From NCBI GenBank assembly GCA_005883085.1, contig VBAY01000118.1:1-7509 (forward strand): a DNA stretch of 7,509 bases, in the 5' to 3' direction. Shown here piece after piece: positions 5,626-7,509 of this stretch. The DNA is from Candidatus Bathyarchaeota archaeon. GTDB taxonomy: Archaea; Thermoproteota; Bathyarchaeia; 40CM-2-53-6. The notes below the pieces were generated by a model. It saw nothing but the letters and a program-made list of their open reading frames with translations. It was not told where the DNA came from and ran no database searches. A program made the translations under genes and the position numbers. Position 1 is the stretch's first letter. Each line of letters opens with the position of its first letter.

Positions 5626-6038
5626 TTTCGGAAATTGATGGGCGTTCCAAGATGCTTCGCCAATTCTCTCTTCAGTTTTCTGGAGATCTGAACCGCTGAT
5701 CTAGTTTTGTAGTCGTAGGCTACTTGTGTGGTTCTACCGACCGCGTATTCTATTCGTCTGGGTCCATGGATGGAGTAGTCGAGGTCCCATGAGCGATCTC
5801 CTATCCGGCTCACCCATACCGTGACGGTTATGCGCCGTTCGTCCGTGATCGGCTTCTTGAACTCGCAACGAGCCGAAGCGAGGATGAAACTGGAGCGGAA
5901 CCCTTTCTTTACCTGCCCGAGGCTTCTTGCAAGCTCGACACGAGCGGTCTCCATGTATTGGAAATACGTTGCGTGGTTGACATGTCCCATTACGTCGATG
6001 TCCCGGAACTGGACTGGTAAATCGATGCTAAACTTCAA
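5616..6038 (-). CDS. Acyl-CoA thioesterase, 4HBT hotdog family
   Basis: 140 residues, the usual length for a single hotdog domain. TTG start with GAGG eight bases upstream (6047-6050). The N-terminal motif FRDIDVMGHVNHATYFQYMETARVE (11-35) is the 4HBT signature: strand, Asp15 as probable catalytic acid, GHVNH turn and the long hotdog helix. The rest follows the fold (AR-CEFKKPI, VTVWVSRIGDRSWDLDYSI, VAYDYKTRSAVQI). Expected reaction: hydrolysis of an acyl-CoA thioester to free acid and CoA, in the cytoplasm; chain length cannot be told. It is divergent from the NIPSNAP gene with about 90 bp between starts, so both may share a control region. Confidence 0.9.
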   Translation of the reverse strand: MKFSIDLPVQFRDIDVMGHVNHATYFQYMETARVELARSLGQVKKGFRSSFILASARCEFKKPITDERRITVTVWVSRIGDRSWDLDYSIHGPRRIEYAVGRTTQVAYDYKTRSAVQISRKLKRELAKHLGTPINFRKTG

Positions 6039-6127
6039 CTGTCGTGCCTCGCCGATGGATAGGAGGCTTCCATATCGTAACAGAAAAGAGATCGCCTATC
6101 AATGACTGATCGGTGGATAAGAGAGAT

Positions 6128-6466
6128 ATGATTCATCAGCTTAGGATCTACGAGATTTTCGACCGGAACAAGGAAGCGTTTCACAACAGGTTCCGCGATC
6201 ACGCCTGGCGGATCATGCGATCTTACGGGTTCAACATCCTCGGCACGTGGGAGACGAGGCTGGGAGACAGGACAGAGTTCGTCTACCTACTCGCCTGGCC
6301 GGATGAAAGGACAATGCGACACGCCTGGGAACAGTTCAGGGCCAACGAAGAGTGGAAAGAGATCAAGAAAATCACCAATGCTCAACACGGCGACCTTGTC
6401 GGAGAAATCCAGGATCGAATACTCATCCCCACAAGCTATAGTCCCGCTATCCATGCGGCACGTTAG
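6128..6466 (+). CDS. NIPSNAP-family protein
   Basis: 112 residues from the ATG at 6128. A GTG at 6113 is in frame, but the family begins with a short Met-x-x-Leu-Arg-x-Tyr strand, which here is MIHQLRIYEI. The single ferredoxin-like (dimeric alpha-beta barrel) domain shows HNRFRDHAWRIMRSYGFNILGTWET, then FVYLLAWPDERTMRHAWEQFRANEEWKE, both typical of NIPSNAP, followed by a last strand region DRILIPTSYSP. The family's chemistry is not established; members occur beside acyl-CoA and aromatic-degradation genes, which agrees with the divergent thioesterase. GGTGG at 6112 is a weak, distant ribosome binding candidate. Confidence 0.88.
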   Translation: MIHQLRIYEIFDRNKEAFHNRFRDHAWRIMRSYGFNILGTWETRLGDRTEFVYLLAWPDERTMRHAWEQFRANEEWKEIKKITNAQHGDLVGEIQDRILIPTSYSPAIHAAR

Positions 6467-6570
6467 TCAAGAGTCGGGCAGTCCGTGAGATTGGCGCAGG
6501 TTCCGTTTCCTGGCTCATAGGTCTGCTTCGGTCAGCAGTACGGTGGTCTAGTCGCAGTTTTCGTTAGTGC

Positions 6571-7121
6571 CTATGGCGTTGCGGTTATCTCAGGGATGGT
6601 CAGAAATCGCCGGACGAAGGCAAGTGATTTGTCCGCGACCTCCCGCCAACCGTGATCGATCGTTATCGAGTGTCCCCGGTCTGGGATCTTTTCAATCTCG
6701 GTCACGAGGTTGTCGCCTTTCTGCTGGTTGTACGTCGCGTTCGCAATCGCCCATGGCACGACGTGATCTGCGCTATGAGGCCACCAAACGAGTGCCCAAT
6801 AATCGCTGGCTTTCTATTCAATCCCCGGACAATCTGTTCGAAGTGATCTGCCACCTCGCCAATCGTCTTTTTGGCGAAAACTTCAGGTTTCGCGTTGGCT
6901 TCCTCGACCGTTTCAGGATCGTCAGGCCACCCGGGCGTTAGTGCGGTATAGCCGGCGTCCTCGAAGACCTTCGCCCAGCGGTCCCAGCTGCTAGGAAGCA
7001 ACCAGAGGCCGTGGATGAATACGACGGGAGGCCGACCCGTCGCGTTCGCCCGTTGTACCTGTTGCATTTCGTGTTCGACGATCGTCGTCGCGCCTGTCTG
7101 GGGAGGATTGGAAGCTTTCAT
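6571..7121 (-). pseudogene. Alpha/beta hydrolase, broken by internal deletion and frameshift
   Basis: From the ATG at 7121, PPVVFIHGLWLLPSSWDRW (oxyanion HG at 37-38), the DAGYTALTPGWPDDPET region and AIIGHSFGGLIAQ (nucleophile Ser111) read as a normal alpha/beta hydrolase, about 118 residues. The frame then turns to Arg/Thr-rich nonsense and stops at 6702. In another frame, from about 6768, DHVVPWAIANATYNQQ, IEKIPDRGHSITIDHGWREVADKSLAFVRRF and a stop at 6571 give the family's C-terminus with the acid Asp and the catalytic His. Intact relatives have roughly 100 or more residues (cap region and two core strands) between these parts. So a deletion has joined IAQ to DHVVP at about 6766-6771, out of frame. 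The family includes esterases, peroxidase-like and other hydrolases. Probably non-functional. Confidence 0.8.
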
Positions 7122-7240
7122 GGCGGGCAGAGCCAGGGAGGAGCGGTTTAAGGTTATTCATAACGAATACTTGTAAGCAAACACCGGAGTGTTCGGGCCG
7201 CGCGACTCGAGTAGGCCCGGGGGGCCCTAGAAATCATCAG
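7122..7240. promoter_or_regulatory. Palindrome-rich region upstream of the broken hydrolase
   Basis: It holds GTTAT-TC-ATAAC (7153-7164), AACAC-CGGA-GTGTT (7180-7193), and GGGCC/GGCCC/GGGCC alternatives (7195-7226) including a CTCGAG. The first lies in AT-rich sequence suited to a TATA box for the minus-strand gene (ATG at 7121). These are possible operators or hairpins; no regulator is known. Confidence 0.3.
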
Positions 7241-7249
7241 GATCCGATT

Positions 7250-7400
7250 TTTCGGACCGATTTTCAAAACCCGTTTCAATAACCTATTTCAGATAACAGG
7301 TTTCGGCGCCCGTTTCAAGAGCTAGTTTCGGTACCTGTTTCAACAATCGATTTCAAGAACTGTTTCAAAAATAGTGTTTTCAAAAAACGGGTTCAAAAGG
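7250..7400. repeat. Degenerate tandem array of TTTC-cored 12-15-bp units
   Basis: Twelve units, with the C of TTTC at 7253, 7265, 7277, 7290, 7304, 7316, 7329, 7341, 7354, 7366, 7381 and 7394 (the last is GTTC); steps are 12, 12, 13, 14, 12, 13, 12, 13, 12, 15 and 13. Consensus about TTTCRRNRMCNG, often G before TTTC. Steps are not multiples of three, so it is not coding, and units are too short and too close for CRISPR. Flanking spacers vary (some are GGCGCC, GGTACC). Function unknown; options are a multi-site protein-binding array or a decaying microsatellite. Confidence 0.75.
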
Positions 7401-7405
7401 TGTGA

Positions 7406-7466
7406 ATCCGAAAACGATTAGTAATTATCGATCTCCAATTGTGATTGTATGTCCAGTTTTTCGGAT
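7406..7466. repeat. Inverted repeat ATCCGAAAAC / GTTTTTCGGAT to the right of the array
   Basis: Arms at 7406-7415 and 7456-7466 (one extra T), 40 bp apart, AT-rich between. The same TTTTTCGGA word also opens the array at 7248-7256, inside a TCCGA-TTTT-TCGGA hairpin (7243-7256). Nothing else supported up to 7509. Confidence 0.5.
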
Positions 7467-7509
7467 ACTGAAACAGGATTACTTTCGGCGATTTGGCTAG
7501 TTGAAATTT

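Noticed and set aside
5821..6105. 94-residue plus-strand open frame
   Set aside because: Shadow of the well-supported thioesterase on the other strand.
6567..6941. 124-residue plus-strand open frame
   Set aside because: Antisense to the hydrolase remnants, Arg/Ser/Pro-rich, no domain.
7250..7400. CRISPR array (GAAAC words on the minus strand)
   Set aside because: Units are only 12-15 bp with no unique spacers of CRISPR size, and no cas genes are visible.

Overview
The window looks like part of an archaeal chromosome, most likely a mesophilic Thermoproteota/Nitrososphaeria- or Bathyarchaeia-type genome. The reasons are many TTG and GTG starts, few convincing Shine-Dalgarno sites, very short intergenic gaps, a NosD-like/PQQ-propeller secreted protein, a secreted Ig-like protein of the 'SLTL.QGS' style, and many small membrane proteins of no known family. 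The lineage call is inference from style; no rRNA, tRNA or informational marker gene is present.

Layout, left to right. (1) 1-1328 (+): the 3' part of a secreted protein, with the end of a right-handed beta-helix followed by an eight-blade PQQ-like beta-propeller. (2) 1362-1886 (-): a secreted Ig-like domain protein, convergent with the propeller. (3) 2102-2722 (+): a two-helix membrane protein that aligns along its length with M48 (HtpX-like) peptidases but has lost the zinc site, so a likely pseudoprotease. (4) 2725-4743 (-): a tight cluster of six small membrane proteins. Three are paralogous two-helix proteins, one of them frameshifted; one has a C2H2-type zinc knuckle; one has a soluble C-terminal domain. 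(5) 4842-5448 (+): a 70-bp leader element also present upstream of the M48-like gene, then a possible 45-residue zinc-knuckle protein, then a three-helix membrane protein. (6) 5616-6466: a 4HBT hotdog thioesterase (-) divergent from a NIPSNAP-family protein (+). (7) 6571-7121 (-): an alpha/beta hydrolase broken by a large internal deletion. (8) 7122-7509: 388 bp without a gene, rich in palindromes and holding a degenerate tandem array of about twelve TTTC-cored units spaced 12-15 bp.

The centre (about 1.9-5.4 kb) appears to be a lineage-specific envelope/membrane locus: two divergent intergenic regions carry the same leader element, and two minus-strand genes share a second 21-bp upstream element, which suggests duplication and possibly shared control. 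The right third is ordinary acyl-CoA/hydrolase metabolism plus one decayed gene. The most unusual features are the TTTC array, the M48 pseudoprotease and the shared leader element.
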